Positions 34,217 to 43,367 of a stretch of DNA of 64,000 nt are shown here, piece by piece (the stretch's first letter is position 1; each line of letters opens with the position of its first letter). The stretch lies in assembly GCF_029626175.1 (NCBI RefSeq), contig NZ_JARUBM010000002.1, forward strand, positions 4,605,001 to 4,669,000, written 5' to 3'. The notes beneath the pieces are model-generated. The model was given only the letters and a program-made list of their open reading frames with translations, was not told where the DNA came from and did no database searches. The stretch is from Micromonospora sp. WMMD1082. Its GTDB lineage: Bacteria > Actinomycetota > Actinomycetes > Mycobacteriales > Micromonosporaceae. The translations under genes and the position numbers were made by a program.

Positions 34217-36034
34217 TCACCGCTGCCCGACCCGCCAGACCCAGACGTCCTCCACCCGCTCCGGATCACCGAACAGCAGGACCAACGTGCGCCGGATGGC
34301 CTCCTCGTCGACCGGCCACTTGGCGCCGTGCACCTCGTCGGCGAGCACCACGGTCTCGATCCGCCAGTGCTCCAGGTCGGCCCGTACCTCCTCGCGGGTG
34401 CCCGCGGTGACGATCGGCGGCAGGCCGGTGCGGGCGGCCTGGTCCAGCAGGGCGCCGAAGGGACGCGGCACCGGCCCGATCCGGCCCCGGTCGTCGGGAC
34501 CGCCGGGGCCGAGGAAGAACCCGGACGGGATGGCGAACTCGCCCTGCCGGTTCGCCAGCGCGTACGCCTGCCAGCGCTGGCCGTCGGGGTAGACGTCCAG
34601 GGCGAGCGGTGCCGGGGTCAGCACCCCGCCGGGGGAGACGTACTCCCGCCAGGCCCCGGAGGTGATGAAGCGCGGGATGGGCTCGCGTTCGCTGGTCAGC
34701 AGCGGCGTCGGGAACAGCGGCAGCAGCGCCACCGCGAAGCCGACGGTCCAGGCCACCGCCGCCGGCCGGGCGGGCGGGCGCCGACGGAGCTGCTCCACCG
34801 CGTACGCCAGCAGCAGGCCGATCACCGGCGTCACCACCAGCGCGAACCGGGCGGGCAGGGCGGCGTTCACCACCGGCAGGTGCCCGAGCAGGTCGAAGGG
34901 CATCGGCAGGTCGGTGCGGTCGCCGTCGACCTTGGCCACCGGCCCGAAGGAGAGCGCGGCGAAGACCACCGCGACGATCCCGAGCGCCCACAGGATAGCC
35001 CGGCGGTGCGCGTCGGCTCGCCGCCACAGCAGCACGAAGCAGCCGGCGGCGAGCACCAGCAGCGGCAGCCCGAAGAAGGAGTTCTCCTCGGTGGGGTTCG
35101 GCGCCAGTGAGGTGCGCAGCCCGGCCTCGCCCGCCAGCGAGCGGCGCGGGTACGCGGCGTACGCCGCGATGTCCTCGGAGTGGATCACCGCGTCGAAGCC
35201 GGTGCCGTGGAACCGCTGCGGCCCGGCGAAGTGCAGCCAGAGCGGGTACGCCAGCAGCGCCCCGGCGACCACCGCGGTCACCGCGAGCCCGCGCAGGAAC
35301 GACGGCAGCACGGCCCGGGCCTCGGCGCGGTTGGCGGGATGCAGCGCCCAGACGGCGACGAAGAGGCCGAGCGCCAGCGCGGTGAAGAAGAGGCCCTCCG
35401 CGGCGATCGAGAAGGAGATCGCGACGAGCACGCCGAGGAGCACCCCGTCGCGCAGCCAGCGGCCCGGCCGGCGCAGCGCGAACAGCCGCCACACCAGCAG
35501 CGGCACCAGCCAGCCGGCGGTCCAGTTCAGGTGGGCGTTGGCGTGCGAGACCATGCCGGGGGAGAAGCCGATGAACAGTCCGCCGACCGCGGCGGCGAGC
35601 GGGCTGCGGACCAGGTGCCGGGAGAGCAACCAGTACCAGGCGATGGCGGTCGCGGCCAGGTTCAGGGTGAGGATCACCAGGAAGGTGGCCGGCGGGCCGA
35701 TCAGGTACGTCAGCGGGGCGAAGACCACCGCGTACACCGTGATCGAGGTGTTGACCGCGAGGTTCACCCCGTCCGGGACGTTGATCAGATAGGTGAAGAG
35801 CGGATTCTCCCCGTGGCTCACCGCGTGGCCGCCGAAGGCCAGCAGCCACTCGAAGAGCGCCTGGTCGCTGGAGTTGACGGTGATCGCCCGGCCGTTCGGG
35901 TCGATCCACATTCCGCTGGTCACCCAGCCGGCCAGGGCCAGCGCGAGCACCGTCACGACCAGGTCGGCGCGCCGGTCACGGTCGACGCGTGCGGGCGATG
36001 CGGGCGTGGACGCCAGGGACGGGGAGGTGGGCAC
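34217..36034 (-). CDS. Large polytopic membrane protein (GT-C-like glycosyltransferase candidate)
   Basis: 605 aa, about 11-12 transmembrane helices in residues 25-430 and a soluble extracytoplasmic C-terminus of about 170 residues. The first loop contains SSDQALFEWLLAFGGHAVSHGENPLF and the next NVPDGVNLAVNTS, acidic-loop features seen in GT-C or YfhO-like membrane enzymes; a motif FSPGMVSHANAHLNW follows. No exact family is claimed. GTG 36034 lies seven bases after TAACGT, so it is probably leaderless. Divergent from the secreted esterase. A cell-envelope glycan role is inference. Confidence 0.6.
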   Translation of the reverse strand: MPTSPSLASTPASPARVDRDRRADLVVTVLALALAGWVTSGMWIDPNGRAITVNSSDQALFEWLLAFGGHAVSHGENPLFTYLINVPDGVNLAVNTSITVYAVVFAPLTYLIGPPATFLVILTLNLAATAIAWYWLLSRHLVRSPLAAAVGGLFIGFSPGMVSHANAHLNWTAGWLVPLLVWRLFALRRPGRWLRDGVLLGVLVAISFSIAAEGLFFTALALGLFVAVWALHPANRAEARAVLPSFLRGLAVTAVVAGALLAYPLWLHFAGPQRFHGTGFDAVIHSEDIAAYAAYPRRSLAGEAGLRTSLAPNPTEENSFFGLPLLVLAAGCFVLLWRRADAHRRAILWALGIVAVVFAALSFGPVAKVDGDRTDLPMPFDLLGHLPVVNAALPARFALVVTPVIGLLLAYAVEQLRRRPPARPAAVAWTVGFAVALLPLFPTPLLTSEREPIPRFITSGAWREYVSPGGVLTPAPLALDVYPDGQRWQAYALANRQGEFAIPSGFFLGPGGPDDRGRIGPVPRPFGALLDQAARTGLPPIVTAGTREEVRADLEHWRIETVVLADEVHGAKWPVDEEAIRRTLVLLFGDPERVEDVWVWRVGQR

Positions 36035-36041
36035 CTAGCGG

Positions 36042-36047
36042 ACGTTA
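36042..36047 (-). promoter_or_regulatory. -10 element (TAACGT) of the large membrane-protein gene, leaderless spacing
   Basis: TAACGT, seven bases, then GTG 36034 on the minus strand. Confidence 0.5.
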
Positions 36048-36216
36048 CCAACCGCACCGGGACAGCCCGGTCAGACCGGCGGTACACGAGACCCCTTGAT
36101 CGAGCCACACCCGGGCATCGACGAATGTGTGCACGCTCGCCATGTCATCAGTGCGACACACCTGCGTAACGTCGCGGCAATTATCGGTGATCCAGCTCAC
36201 ACACCCTGGAGGTCCC

Positions 36217-37458
36217 GTGCGCCGCACCCCTACCGGCCGACTCGCCGGTGCGCTGGCCGGGCTGGTCCTGGCCGCCGCCGCGCTGGTGGCCGTCGCCGCC
36301 GCTCCCGCGCAGGCCGCATCCCTGACCCAGGTCAGCAGCTTCGGCTCCAACCCCGGCAACCTCGCCATGTACGCCTACCGCCCGGACAACCTGCCATCGA
36401 ACGCCCCGGCCGTCGTGCTGCTGCACGGCTGCGCCCAGAACGCCAGTGGCTACTTCGCCAACTCCGGCTGGCAGAAGTACGCCGACCAGTGGCGGTTCGC
36501 GCTGATCGTGCCGGAGCAGCGCTCGGCCAACAACTCCAGCGCCTGCTTCAACTGGTTCGAAACCGCCGACACGACCCGGGGTCAGGGCGAGGCCCTGTCG
36601 ATCAAGCAGATGGTCGACCACGCGCGGTCGGCGTACGGCACGGCCGCCAACCGGGTCTACGTCAGTGGACTGTCGGCCGGCGGGGCGATGAGCGCGACCA
36701 TGCTCGCCACCTACCCGGACGTCTTCGCCGGCGGCTCGATCATCGCCGGCATGCCCTACCGCTGCGCCACCAGCATGGTCAACGCCTTCACCTGCATGAG
36801 CCCGGGCGTGGACCGGACCCCCGCGCAGTGGGGCGACCTGGTCCGCAGCGCCCACTCCGGCTATTCCGGCACCCGCCCGAAGGTGGCGATCTGGCACGGC
36901 ACCAGTGACTACACCGTGGCGACGGCCAACGCCACCGAGTCCCGCGACCAGTGGACCAACGTGCTGGGCGTGTCGCAGACCCCCACCAGCACCGGGCAAC
37001 TGCCGGCCGGCACCAGCCTGGAGGTGTACGGCAACGACGTGGTCCGGGTCCACCGGGTCTCCGGCATGGGCCACGGCACCCCGGTCGACCCGGGAGCCGG
37101 CGCCGACCAGTGCGGCACCGCGGCCGCGTACTTCCTGGACACCATCTGCTCGGCGTACCACGACGCGCTCTTCTTCGGCCTGAACGGCGGCGTGAGCCCG
37201 ACCCCGACCCCGACGCCGACCGCAAGCCCCACCGCGTCCCCCACGGCGTCGCCGAGCCCCACCGCGTCGCCCAGCCCGACCGGGTCGCCGACCTGCGTCA
37301 CCGCCAGCAACTACGCCCACGTGACCGCCGGCCGCGCCTACCACTCCGGCGGCTACGCCTACGCCAACGGCTCCGACGAACGGATGGGCCTCTACAACAC
37401 CTTCTACACCACCGCCCTGCGCCAGACCGCCCCCAACCACTGGGTGATCGGCTGCTGA
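36217..37458 (+). CDS. Secreted PHB-depolymerase-family esterase with a C-terminal accessory domain
   Basis: 413 aa. Signal peptide: basic RRTPTGR, hydrophobic AGALAGLVLAAAALVAVAAA, cleavage after APAQA. The alpha/beta hydrolase has oxyanion-region LLHGCAQNASGY, nucleophile Ser in YVSGLSAGGAMSA, and catalytic His in SGMGHGTPVDPG. Members hydrolyse short-chain polyhydroxyalkanoates or act as feruloyl/acetylxylan esterases, so the substrate is open. A linker of Pro-Thr/Ser-Pro repeats (about residues 325-355) leads to a 55-residue domain bounded by Cys (CVTASNYAHV to HWVIGC), probably disulfide-closed and substrate-binding. GTG 36217 follows TGGAGG. Confidence 0.85.
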   Translation: MRRTPTGRLAGALAGLVLAAAALVAVAAAPAQAASLTQVSSFGSNPGNLAMYAYRPDNLPSNAPAVVLLHGCAQNASGYFANSGWQKYADQWRFALIVPEQRSANNSSACFNWFETADTTRGQGEALSIKQMVDHARSAYGTAANRVYVSGLSAGGAMSATMLATYPDVFAGGSIIAGMPYRCATSMVNAFTCMSPGVDRTPAQWGDLVRSAHSGYSGTRPKVAIWHGTSDYTVATANATESRDQWTNVLGVSQTPTSTGQLPAGTSLEVYGNDVVRVHRVSGMGHGTPVDPGAGADQCGTAAAYFLDTICSAYHDALFFGLNGGVSPTPTPTPTASPTASPTASPSPTASPSPTGSPTCVTASNYAHVTAGRAYHSGGYAYANGSDERMGLYNTFYTTALRQTAPNHWVIGC

Positions 37459-37480
37459 CGCCGGGCCGGGGCTACCGGGG

Positions 37481-38380
37481 TTAGTCCGTCAGGGCGGCGT
37501 GGAGGGCGGTGGGGAGGTCGGGGTGGCGGAAGGTGAACGAGGCGCGGTTGAGCACGCCGGGCAGGACGCGGGTGCTGGTGAGGGCCTCGTGGGCGAAGCC
37601 GCCGAGGGCGACCTTCAGCGCCAGGGCCGGGATCGGGATGATCGCGGGGCGGTGCAGCTGCCGAGCCAGCTCCCGGGTGAACTCCGCGTTGGTGACCGGC
37701 GCCGGCCCGACCACGTTGACCGGGCCGGCGAGATCGGCCCGGGCCAGCAGGAACGCGACGGCGTGGAGCCAGTCGGCCAGCGAGATCCACGGAAGCCACT
37801 GCCGCCCGCTGCCGAGCCGGCCGGCGATGCCCAGCTTGAACGGCAGCAGCTGCGGCTTGAGCAGCCCGCCGTCGCGGTGCAGCGGCAGCCCGGTGCGCAG
37901 CCGCACCACGCGTACCCCGGCGTCCTCGGCCGGCCGGGTGGCCGCCTCCCAGACCCGGGCCACGTCGGCGAGGAAGCCGTCGCCGGCCGGCGCGTCCTCC
38001 TCGACCACCCGGTCGCCGGTGTTGCCGTACCAGCCGATCGCCGAGGCGTTCAGCAGCGCCTCGGGCCGGTCGGCCGCCGGCAACCCGGCGATGGTGGTGG
38101 CCAGGGTGCTGGTGGTGTCCACCCGGCTGGACCGGATCAGCTGCTTGTACCGGTCGTTCCAGCGCCGGTCGCCCACCCCGGCGCCGGCCAGGTTCACCAC
38201 CGCGTCGGCCTCGGCGACCAGCGCCGGGTCCAGCTGCGCCGCCGACGGCGACCACCGCCGCTCGTCAGCGGTGCGCGGTGGTCGCCGTACCAGCCGGGTC
38301 ACCTGGTGCCCGTCGGCGACGAGCAGGTCGACCAGCCGGGTGCCGAGGAAGCCGGACGCGCCGGCCATGAGGATCCGCAT
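37481..38380 (-). CDS. TIGR01777-type NAD-dependent epimerase/SDR family protein
   Basis: 299 aa extended SDR. N-terminal ILMAGASGFLGTRLVDLLVA is the dinucleotide fold; DAVVNLAGAGVGDRRWNDRYK and LLNASAIGWYGNTGDRVVEE (YxxxK-region equivalent) are diagnostic of the YfcH/TIGR01777 group, as is the C-terminal LGGFAHEALTSTRVLPGVL. The substrate is unknown; in plants and cyanobacteria members act in cell division. ATG 38380 is chosen as the first start before the fold. Its place between lipB and dlaT matches the conserved order I recall for actinobacteria. Confidence 0.85.
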   Translation of the reverse strand: MRILMAGASGFLGTRLVDLLVADGHQVTRLVRRPPRTADERRWSPSAAQLDPALVAEADAVVNLAGAGVGDRRWNDRYKQLIRSSRVDTTSTLATTIAGLPAADRPEALLNASAIGWYGNTGDRVVEEDAPAGDGFLADVARVWEAATRPAEDAGVRVVRLRTGLPLHRDGGLLKPQLLPFKLGIAGRLGSGRQWLPWISLADWLHAVAFLLARADLAGPVNVVGPAPVTNAEFTRELARQLHRPAIIPIPALALKVALGGFAHEALTSTRVLPGVLNRASFTFRHPDLPTALHAALTD

Positions 38381-38426
38381 GCCTACATCTTCGGGTACGC
38401 CCCACCGCCCGGCCGCGCCGGCTCGC

Positions 38427-39428
38427 TCACGCCCTCGCGCCGGCCGGCCGCAGGTCCGCCAGGTGCCGTTCGACCTCGGCGTACGCGTCGGCGGGCAGCG
38501 GACCCCGGGCGAGGGTGGCGACGTTCTCCTCGACCTGGGCCACCGTGCGGAAGCCGGGAATCGGCACCGTACGCGGGCTGCGGGCCAGCAGCCAGCCGAG
38601 CGCGCCCTGGGCGAGGGTACGGCCGTCGGCGGTGAGCGCCGCACGGACACCGGCCACCCGCTCGGCCCACTGTGGAGCCGGTTGACCGTCGGCGAACCAC
38701 TCCAGCCAGTCCGGCGCCCGCCCCCGCACGTCGTCAGCGCCGAGCGACCGGGTGGCGGCGGTGAGCAGCCCCATCGCCAGCGGCCCACGGGCGATGCTGC
38801 CGAGGTCGTACTCCTCGCAGACCGCCAGCAGGTCGGCGTTGTCCCGGAGCACGGACTGCTCGTGCTGGATCGCGGTGCAGTGCGGGGCGGCCGCCGCGAA
38901 GGTGGCCGCCGAGGCAGGATGGTCGGTGCTCCACCCGTACGCCCGGATTGTGCCCTTGCCGACCTGGGCCTCCAGCGTGTCGACCAGGTCCAGCGCGAGG
39001 GCCGGGGCCAGATCATTGAGGTGCAGCTGGAACAGGTCGACGTGGTCGGTGCCGAGCCGGCGCAGCGACCCCTCCAGGCTGGCCACCGCATACTCCGGAC
39101 GGTGGTCGGTGCCGGTGGCCCGGCGGGTGGCCTCCTCGGCGGTGTGGCCGAACTTCGTGGCGATCACCACCCGGTCGCGCCGGCCGGCGAGCGCCCGGCC
39201 GAGCACCCGCTCGCTGTGCCCGGCCCCGTAGTTGCTGGCCGTGTCGAAGAAGGTCACCCCGTGGTCGAGCGCCGCGTGGACGGCGCGCACCGACTCCTCG
39301 TCGTCCACCTCGCCCCAGCCGTACGGCTGCCCTTCGTCGCCCCAGAGCGGTCCACCGATCGCCCAGCACCCCATGCCGATCGCGCTGACCTCGATCCCGC
39401 TGCGGCCCAGTTTCCGTGTCGTCGTCAT
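38427..39428 (-). CDS. Aldo/keto reductase
   Basis: 333 aa (beta/alpha)8 NADPH-dependent oxidoreductase. Signatures are LGRSGIEVSAIGMGCWAIGG, FFDTASNYGAGHSERVLGRA (catalytic Asp and Tyr), VVIATKFGH (catalytic Lys), VDLFQLH (His) and WLLARSPRTVPIPGFRTVAQ (cofactor loop). The substrate is unknown. ATG 39428 is preferred: upstream bases carry an extended promoter, although the frame stays open for another 82 codons. It follows the epimerase gene by 46 bases on the same strand but is upstream of it. Confidence 0.88.
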   Translation of the reverse strand: MTTTRKLGRSGIEVSAIGMGCWAIGGPLWGDEGQPYGWGEVDDEESVRAVHAALDHGVTFFDTASNYGAGHSERVLGRALAGRRDRVVIATKFGHTAEEATRRATGTDHRPEYAVASLEGSLRRLGTDHVDLFQLHLNDLAPALALDLVDTLEAQVGKGTIRAYGWSTDHPASAATFAAAAPHCTAIQHEQSVLRDNADLLAVCEEYDLGSIARGPLAMGLLTAATRSLGADDVRGRAPDWLEWFADGQPAPQWAERVAGVRAALTADGRTLAQGALGWLLARSPRTVPIPGFRTVAQVEENVATLARGPLPADAYAEVERHLADLRPAGARA

Positions 39429-39674
39429 GCCGACCAGCGTCCCGTCTAGAGCCCACTCGAAGTCAACCGGAACGTGCGTGACGGCGGCCGGCTCGTCCAG
39501 CAGCCGGGTTCGCCGGATCAGCGCCCAGCCGAGGAAGCGCTCGTAGAGCTGCCCCGGTTCCGGCCCGTGGTGCGGGTCGAGGGCGTACAACTGGTCGGCG
39601 GCGTCGTGCAGCAGCCCGCCGAGATAGACCAGCAGCGCCACGCGGTCGTGCGCGTACTCCCGCGGCAGCGTCAC
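39429..39674 (-). other. Open, coding-like extension upstream of the aldo/keto reductase
   Basis: From GTG 39674 the frame runs without a stop into the reductase and encodes 82 extra residues starting TLPREYAHDRVALLVYLGGL, with strong third-position G/C bias down to about 39480. It is not part of any aldo/keto reductase I know. The last part coincides with promoter signals, and a stop (TAG at about 39447) occurs in another frame, so it may be a separate small gene or a remnant that lost its own end by frameshift. Confidence 0.35.
39436..39466 (-). promoter_or_regulatory. Candidate long-spacer (MerR-type) promoter of the aldo/keto reductase
   Basis: -35 TTGACT (39461-39466), 19-base spacer and -10 GACGCT (39436-39441), which ends seven bases before ATG 39428. 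The spacer carries an imperfect CTTCGAG/CTAGAG dyad. A 19-base spacer with a central dyad is the hallmark of MerR-regulated promoters. No merR gene is in the window. Confidence 0.4.
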
Positions 39675-39748
39675 CCGCGCGGACCCGCCTTGGGGTCTTC
39701 GTGACTGAGCGGCCTCCGGCTGACTGACCGAGCCGGCACTTCGCCTGC

Positions 39749-39809
39749 CCGACCAGATCTTGGACAGTTCCCGTTAGCGCGGCACGGAAAGTGTCCAAGA
39801 TCTGGTCGG
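39749..39809. repeat. Perfect 18-bp inverted repeat, terminator-like
   Basis: CCGACCAGATCTTGGACA (39749-39766) is exactly complementary to 39792-39809, with a 25-base loop. It lies in the 346-base gene-free stretch 39675-40020, downstream of the LtrA gene on the minus strand. The rest of that stretch holds the hexanucleotide array next door and no gene I can support. It looks like a member of a dispersed palindrome family and not a simple terminator. Confidence 0.7.
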
Positions 39810-39810
39810 C

Positions 39811-39852
39811 GTGGGCGTGGGCGTGGGCGTGGGCGTGGGCGTCGGCGTGGGC
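39811..39852. repeat. (GTGGGC)n hexanucleotide microsatellite
   Basis: Five perfect GTGGGC units (39811-39840), one GTCGGC and another GTGGGC directly follow the 18-bp inverted repeat. It is non-coding and could vary in copy number by slippage. Confidence 0.85.
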
Positions 39853-40020
39853 GTCCGGCGGTGGCGTCGGCTCGCTCTGCGCCCAGCTGGTGTCGGGTGG
39901 CTGACTTCCGCCGGTGCGCGCCCGGATCGACAGTGCCGAGGGCGGCCGGCCGCTGAGGTGACGGTGCCGGGCGCACGGGACCGAATTGTCGGGCCGGAGG
40001 CGACCCCGAGCAGCGCCTGG

Positions 40021-41346
40021 TCAGGTCGAGCCGGGGGGCTGGCCGTGCCAGCGGGCGCGGTACGCGGCCTCGTGGGCCTCGTGGGCGGTGCGTTCCTCGA
40101 AGACCACCGCGCGCAGGGCGTGCCGGGACTCGGACATCAGCACCACCTCGGCGGTGATCAGGCCGACGCAGATCGCGGTGAGCAGGCCGAGGGCGGCCAG
40201 CCCGGGCAGGGGCATGGCGACCGGGACGCCGGCGGCGAGCAGGCCCAGGGTGCCGACCCGCAGCCAGGAGACCGTGCGCAGGGTACGCAGCTGGAAGAGC
40301 ATGTTCCCGGCCAGATACAGGGCCACCCCGCCGAACAGCAGCGGCACGTCCGGGCCGTGTGCCGGCTCGGAGATCGGCACCCCGGGCGCGGCGATGTCGT
40401 GCACGATGCCCTCCGCGCCGAGGGCGAACGTGATGATCCCGGCGATCATCGGCAGGTAGAGGTACGCGTAGGCGTCGCGGGCCATCAGCACCCGGGCGCG
40501 GCCCAGGGTGGAGTGCAGGGCGATCCGGGCGGCCGGACCGATCAGGTCGTAGTGCGCCCACCAGAGGGTGGCGGTGAAGACGATCCCGAGTACGGCAGCG
40601 GTCACCCCGGGCAGAGTCGGTGCCTGGCCGAGCAGGTTGCTGCCGACGCCGACGGAGATCACCGACTCGCCCAGCGCGATGATCAGAATCAGGTCGTACC
40701 GTTCGGTCCAGTGCTCCGCCGAGGTCACCTGCCAGCCCCAGGTGCGGGCGAGCAGCCCGGTGCCGTACTGGAGCACCACCACGGTGACCCAGAGCGCGTC
40801 CCGGACGAACTCGGCCGTCCCGGTGTGGGGAATGTGGGCGGGTAGCAGCGCGGCGACCAGCAGCAGGACGGTGCTCAGGGCCAGCTCGGGGGCGTACCGC
40901 AGCAACTGCCGGCGCTCCGCCGGAGCGTCGCGGACGATGTGCAGGAACAGGGACACGTGTACGGCGCGGATGACCACGTAACTGACCGCCACCACCATCG
41001 GCCCGGCCTCGCTGCCCCGTGGGTCCATGAACGCCTGCGGCAGGGCGAGCGCGAAGCAGAACAGCGCGGCCATCCCGACGATCATCAGCACCGGTACGAA
41101 ACCCTCGCCGATGCGGATCCGGGTCGCCACCACCGTGTGCACCACCCAGCACCACCAGAGGACGGCGAGCACGAGCACGGCGTGCAGCAGTTGCCGCCCG
41201 TTGATGTTGGCCGCGGTGGCCCGGGTGATGATGAAGAACGAGAAGACGAAGACCAGGTCGAAGAAGATCTCGAACTTGTCGACCCGGGCGCCCGGCGCGA
41301 TGTTGACGGCCGGCCCCAGCCGTTTCCGCCAGCCCGCGTCGCCCAC
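40021..41346 (-). CDS. Low temperature requirement protein A (LtrA) family membrane protein
   Basis: 441 aa, about 12 hydrophobic helices. Diagnostic LtrA segments are KFEIFFDLVFVFSFFIITR at the start, WCWVVHTVVATRI, and ERYDLILIIALGESVISVGVG in the middle. Named from a Listeria cold-growth locus; the molecular function is unknown. GTG 41346 is chosen because the conserved region begins soon after and a GAGACT -10-like element lies six bases upstream; GTG 41376 is an alternative. It runs on the same strand as dlaT, separated by a hairpin, so it is transcribed separately. Confidence 0.82.
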   Translation of the reverse strand: MGDAGWRKRLGPAVNIAPGARVDKFEIFFDLVFVFSFFIITRATAANINGRQLLHAVLVLAVLWWCWVVHTVVATRIRIGEGFVPVLMIVGMAALFCFALALPQAFMDPRGSEAGPMVVAVSYVVIRAVHVSLFLHIVRDAPAERRQLLRYAPELALSTVLLLVAALLPAHIPHTGTAEFVRDALWVTVVVLQYGTGLLARTWGWQVTSAEHWTERYDLILIIALGESVISVGVGSNLLGQAPTLPGVTAAVLGIVFTATLWWAHYDLIGPAARIALHSTLGRARVLMARDAYAYLYLPMIAGIITFALGAEGIVHDIAAPGVPISEPAHGPDVPLLFGGVALYLAGNMLFQLRTLRTVSWLRVGTLGLLAAGVPVAMPLPGLAALGLLTAICVGLITAEVVLMSESRHALRAVVFEERTAHEAHEAAYRARWHGQPPGST

Positions 41347-41402
41347 GGCCTGAGTCTCGCAGCCCCGACCAGGCACGGGGCCTGTTTGACGGCGGTAGGG
41401 CG

Positions 41403-41437
41403 GAGGGCGCCCGGGTCGTGGTGACCGGGGCGCCCTC
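41403..41437 (-). terminator. Hairpin downstream of dlaT
   Basis: GAGGGCGCC (41403-41411) pairs with GGCGCCCTC (41429-41437), and inner CGGG/CCGG bases can extend it. It begins 16 bases past the dlaT stop on the minus strand and precedes LtrA. Confidence 0.65.
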
Positions 41438-41453
41438 GGGGAGGTGCGGGGGG

Positions 41454-43295
41454 TTACAGGCCGAGTTCGGCTTCGAAGTTGCCGGCCTCCAGCCGCTCCT
41501 TGACCGCGGTCAGGAAACGGGCCGCGTCGGCACCGTCGATCAGCCGGTGATCGTACGACAGGGCCAGGTAGACCATCTGGCGTACCGCGACGACCTCGCC
41601 CAGCTCCGGGTCGTTCACCACGACCGGGCGCTTGACCACGGCACCCGTGCCCAGCATCGCCGACTGCGGCGAGGGCACGATCGGGGTGTCGAAGAGGGCA
41701 CCCCGGCTGCCGGTGTTGGTCAGCGTGAAGGTCGCACCGGCGATCTCGTCCGGGCTGATCTTGTTGGTCCGGGTGCGCTCGGCCAGGTCGGCGACCCGCT
41801 TGGCGATGCCACCCAGGTTGAGGTCACCGGCGTTGTGGATGACCGGCACCAGCAGGCCCCGCTCGGTGTCCACCGCGATGCCGAGGTTCTCGGCCTCGGG
41901 GTAGGTGATCGTGCCGGCGTCCATGTCCATGCTGGCGTTGACGATCGGGTACCGCTGGAGCGCCTCGATGGCGGCGAGGGCGAAGAACGGCAGGAACGAC
42001 AGCTTGACGCCGTGCCGCTGAAGGAACGACTCCTTGGCCTGCGCCCGCAGTTTGGCGACCTTGGTGACGTCCACCTCGATCACCGTGGTGAGCTGCGCCA
42101 TGTCGTGCAGCGACTGCAGCATCCGCTTGGCGATGGCCGAACGGATCCGGGGCAGCTTCTCGGTGGTGCCACGCTTGGCGCTCGGCTGCGGCTTCTCGGC
42201 GGCCCGGGCCGGGGCGGCCGCGGCGGGCTGCTGCGCCGGAGCCGGTGCGGCCTTGGCGGCGCGGGCCTTCTCGGCCGCGTCCAGCACGTCCTGCTTGCGG
42301 ATCCGGCCACCGACGCCGGTGCCGTTGACCGAGGCGAGGTCCACGTTGTGCTCGCCGGCGAGCTTGCGTACCAGCGGGGTTACGTAACCGGCCGCCTGCT
42401 CGCCGCCGTTGGACGGCGCCGTCGTGCGCTGCGCGGGAGCCGCCGGCTGCGCCGCCTGCTCGGCCCGGACCGGCTCCGGTGCCGCCTCGGCCTCCGCGGC
42501 GGGCTCGTTGTACGACGTGCCGGGCGTCGGCTCGGACACCTGCGGCTCCGGCTTCGCCTGCGGCTTCGGCTCGGGCTTGGCCTCCGCCTTCGGCTCGGGC
42601 TTCGGCTCCGGCTTGGCCTCGGCCGGGGCGCCGCCGGCGGCACCGACCACGGCCAGGGTCGCGCCGACCTCGGCGGTCTCGTCCTCGGCGACCTTGATCT
42701 CCAGAACGGTGCCGGCGACCGGCGAGGGAATCTCCGTGTCGACCTTGTCGGTGGAGACCTCCAGCAGCGGCTCGTCCACCTCGACGGTCTCGCCGACCTG
42801 CTTGAGCCAGCGGGTGACCGTACCCTCGGTGACGCTCTCGCCGAGCGCCGGCATCTGCACCGGAGTCCCCTCGCCCGACGCTGCCGGGGCCGGCTGCTCG
42901 GCCGGCTCCTCGACGGCCGGCTGCTCCGCCTCGGCCTGCGGCTCCTCGGCCGCCTCGGCGGCCTGCTCCGCCGGGGCCTCCTCCTGCTGCCCGGCGGCCT
43001 GCTGCTGCTCGGGAGCCTCGCCGCCAGCGGACTCGCCCGCGCCGCCGGCCGACTCGCCCTCGCCGGAGATCACCGCCAGCTCGCTGCCGACGTCGGCCGT
43101 CTCGTCCTCGCCCACCACGATCCGGGTCAGCACTCCGGCCGCCGGGGACGGGATCTCGGTGTCGACCTTGTCGGTGGACACCTCAAGCAGCGGCTCGTCG
43201 ACCTCGACGGTGTCACCCTCCTGCTTGAGCCAGCGCGTGACGGTGCCCTCGGTGACGCTCTCGCCGAGCCGGGGCATGGTGACCGATACCGGCAT
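41454..43295 (-). CDS. sucB: Dihydrolipoamide acyltransferase (E2) of 2-oxo acid dehydrogenase complex, two lipoyl domains
   Basis: 613 aa. Two lipoyl domains (about residues 2-75 and 143-217), each with the lipoylation lysine in [15 protein letters not shown], are joined by Ala/Pro/Glu-rich and KPEPKPEPK linkers. A peripheral subunit-binding domain follows ([20 protein letters not shown], then [11 protein letters not shown]), then the catalytic acyltransferase core ending with [19 protein letters not shown] (active-site His and Asp). It transfers acyl groups to CoA. In actinobacteria this E2 (DlaT) serves pyruvate dehydrogenase and is annotated sucB by position. ATG 43295 has AAGGAG upstream; lpdA lies 72 bases before it in the same direction. 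Confidence 0.95.
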   Translation of the reverse strand: MPVSVTMPRLGESVTEGTVTRWLKQEGDTVEVDEPLLEVSTDKVDTEIPSPAAGVLTRIVVGEDETADVGSELAVISGEGESAGGAGESAGGEAPEQQQAAGQQEEAPAEQAAEAAEEPQAEAEQPAVEEPAEQPAPAASGEGTPVQMPALGESVTEGTVTRWLKQVGETVEVDEPLLEVSTDKVDTEIPSPVAGTVLEIKVAEDETAEVGATLAVVGAAGGAPAEAKPEPKPEPKAEAKPEPKPQAKPEPQVSEPTPGTSYNEPAAEAEAAPEPVRAEQAAQPAAPAQRTTAPSNGGEQAAGYVTPLVRKLAGEHNVDLASVNGTGVGGRIRKQDVLDAAEKARAAKAAPAPAQQPAAAAPARAAEKPQPSAKRGTTEKLPRIRSAIAKRMLQSLHDMAQLTTVIEVDVTKVAKLRAQAKESFLQRHGVKLSFLPFFALAAIEALQRYPIVNASMDMDAGTITYPEAENLGIAVDTERGLLVPVIHNAGDLNLGGIAKRVADLAERTRTNKISPDEIAGATFTLTNTGSRGALFDTPIVPSPQSAMLGTGAVVKRPVVVNDPELGEVVAVRQMVYLALSYDHRLIDGADAARFLTAVKERLEAGNFEAELGL

Positions 43296-43367
43296 GTTCT
43301 CCAGACTCCTTCATTTCCCTGGTGGGGGGATCATCGCCCGTCGCCGGACGCCGCGGATACGTCGTGG

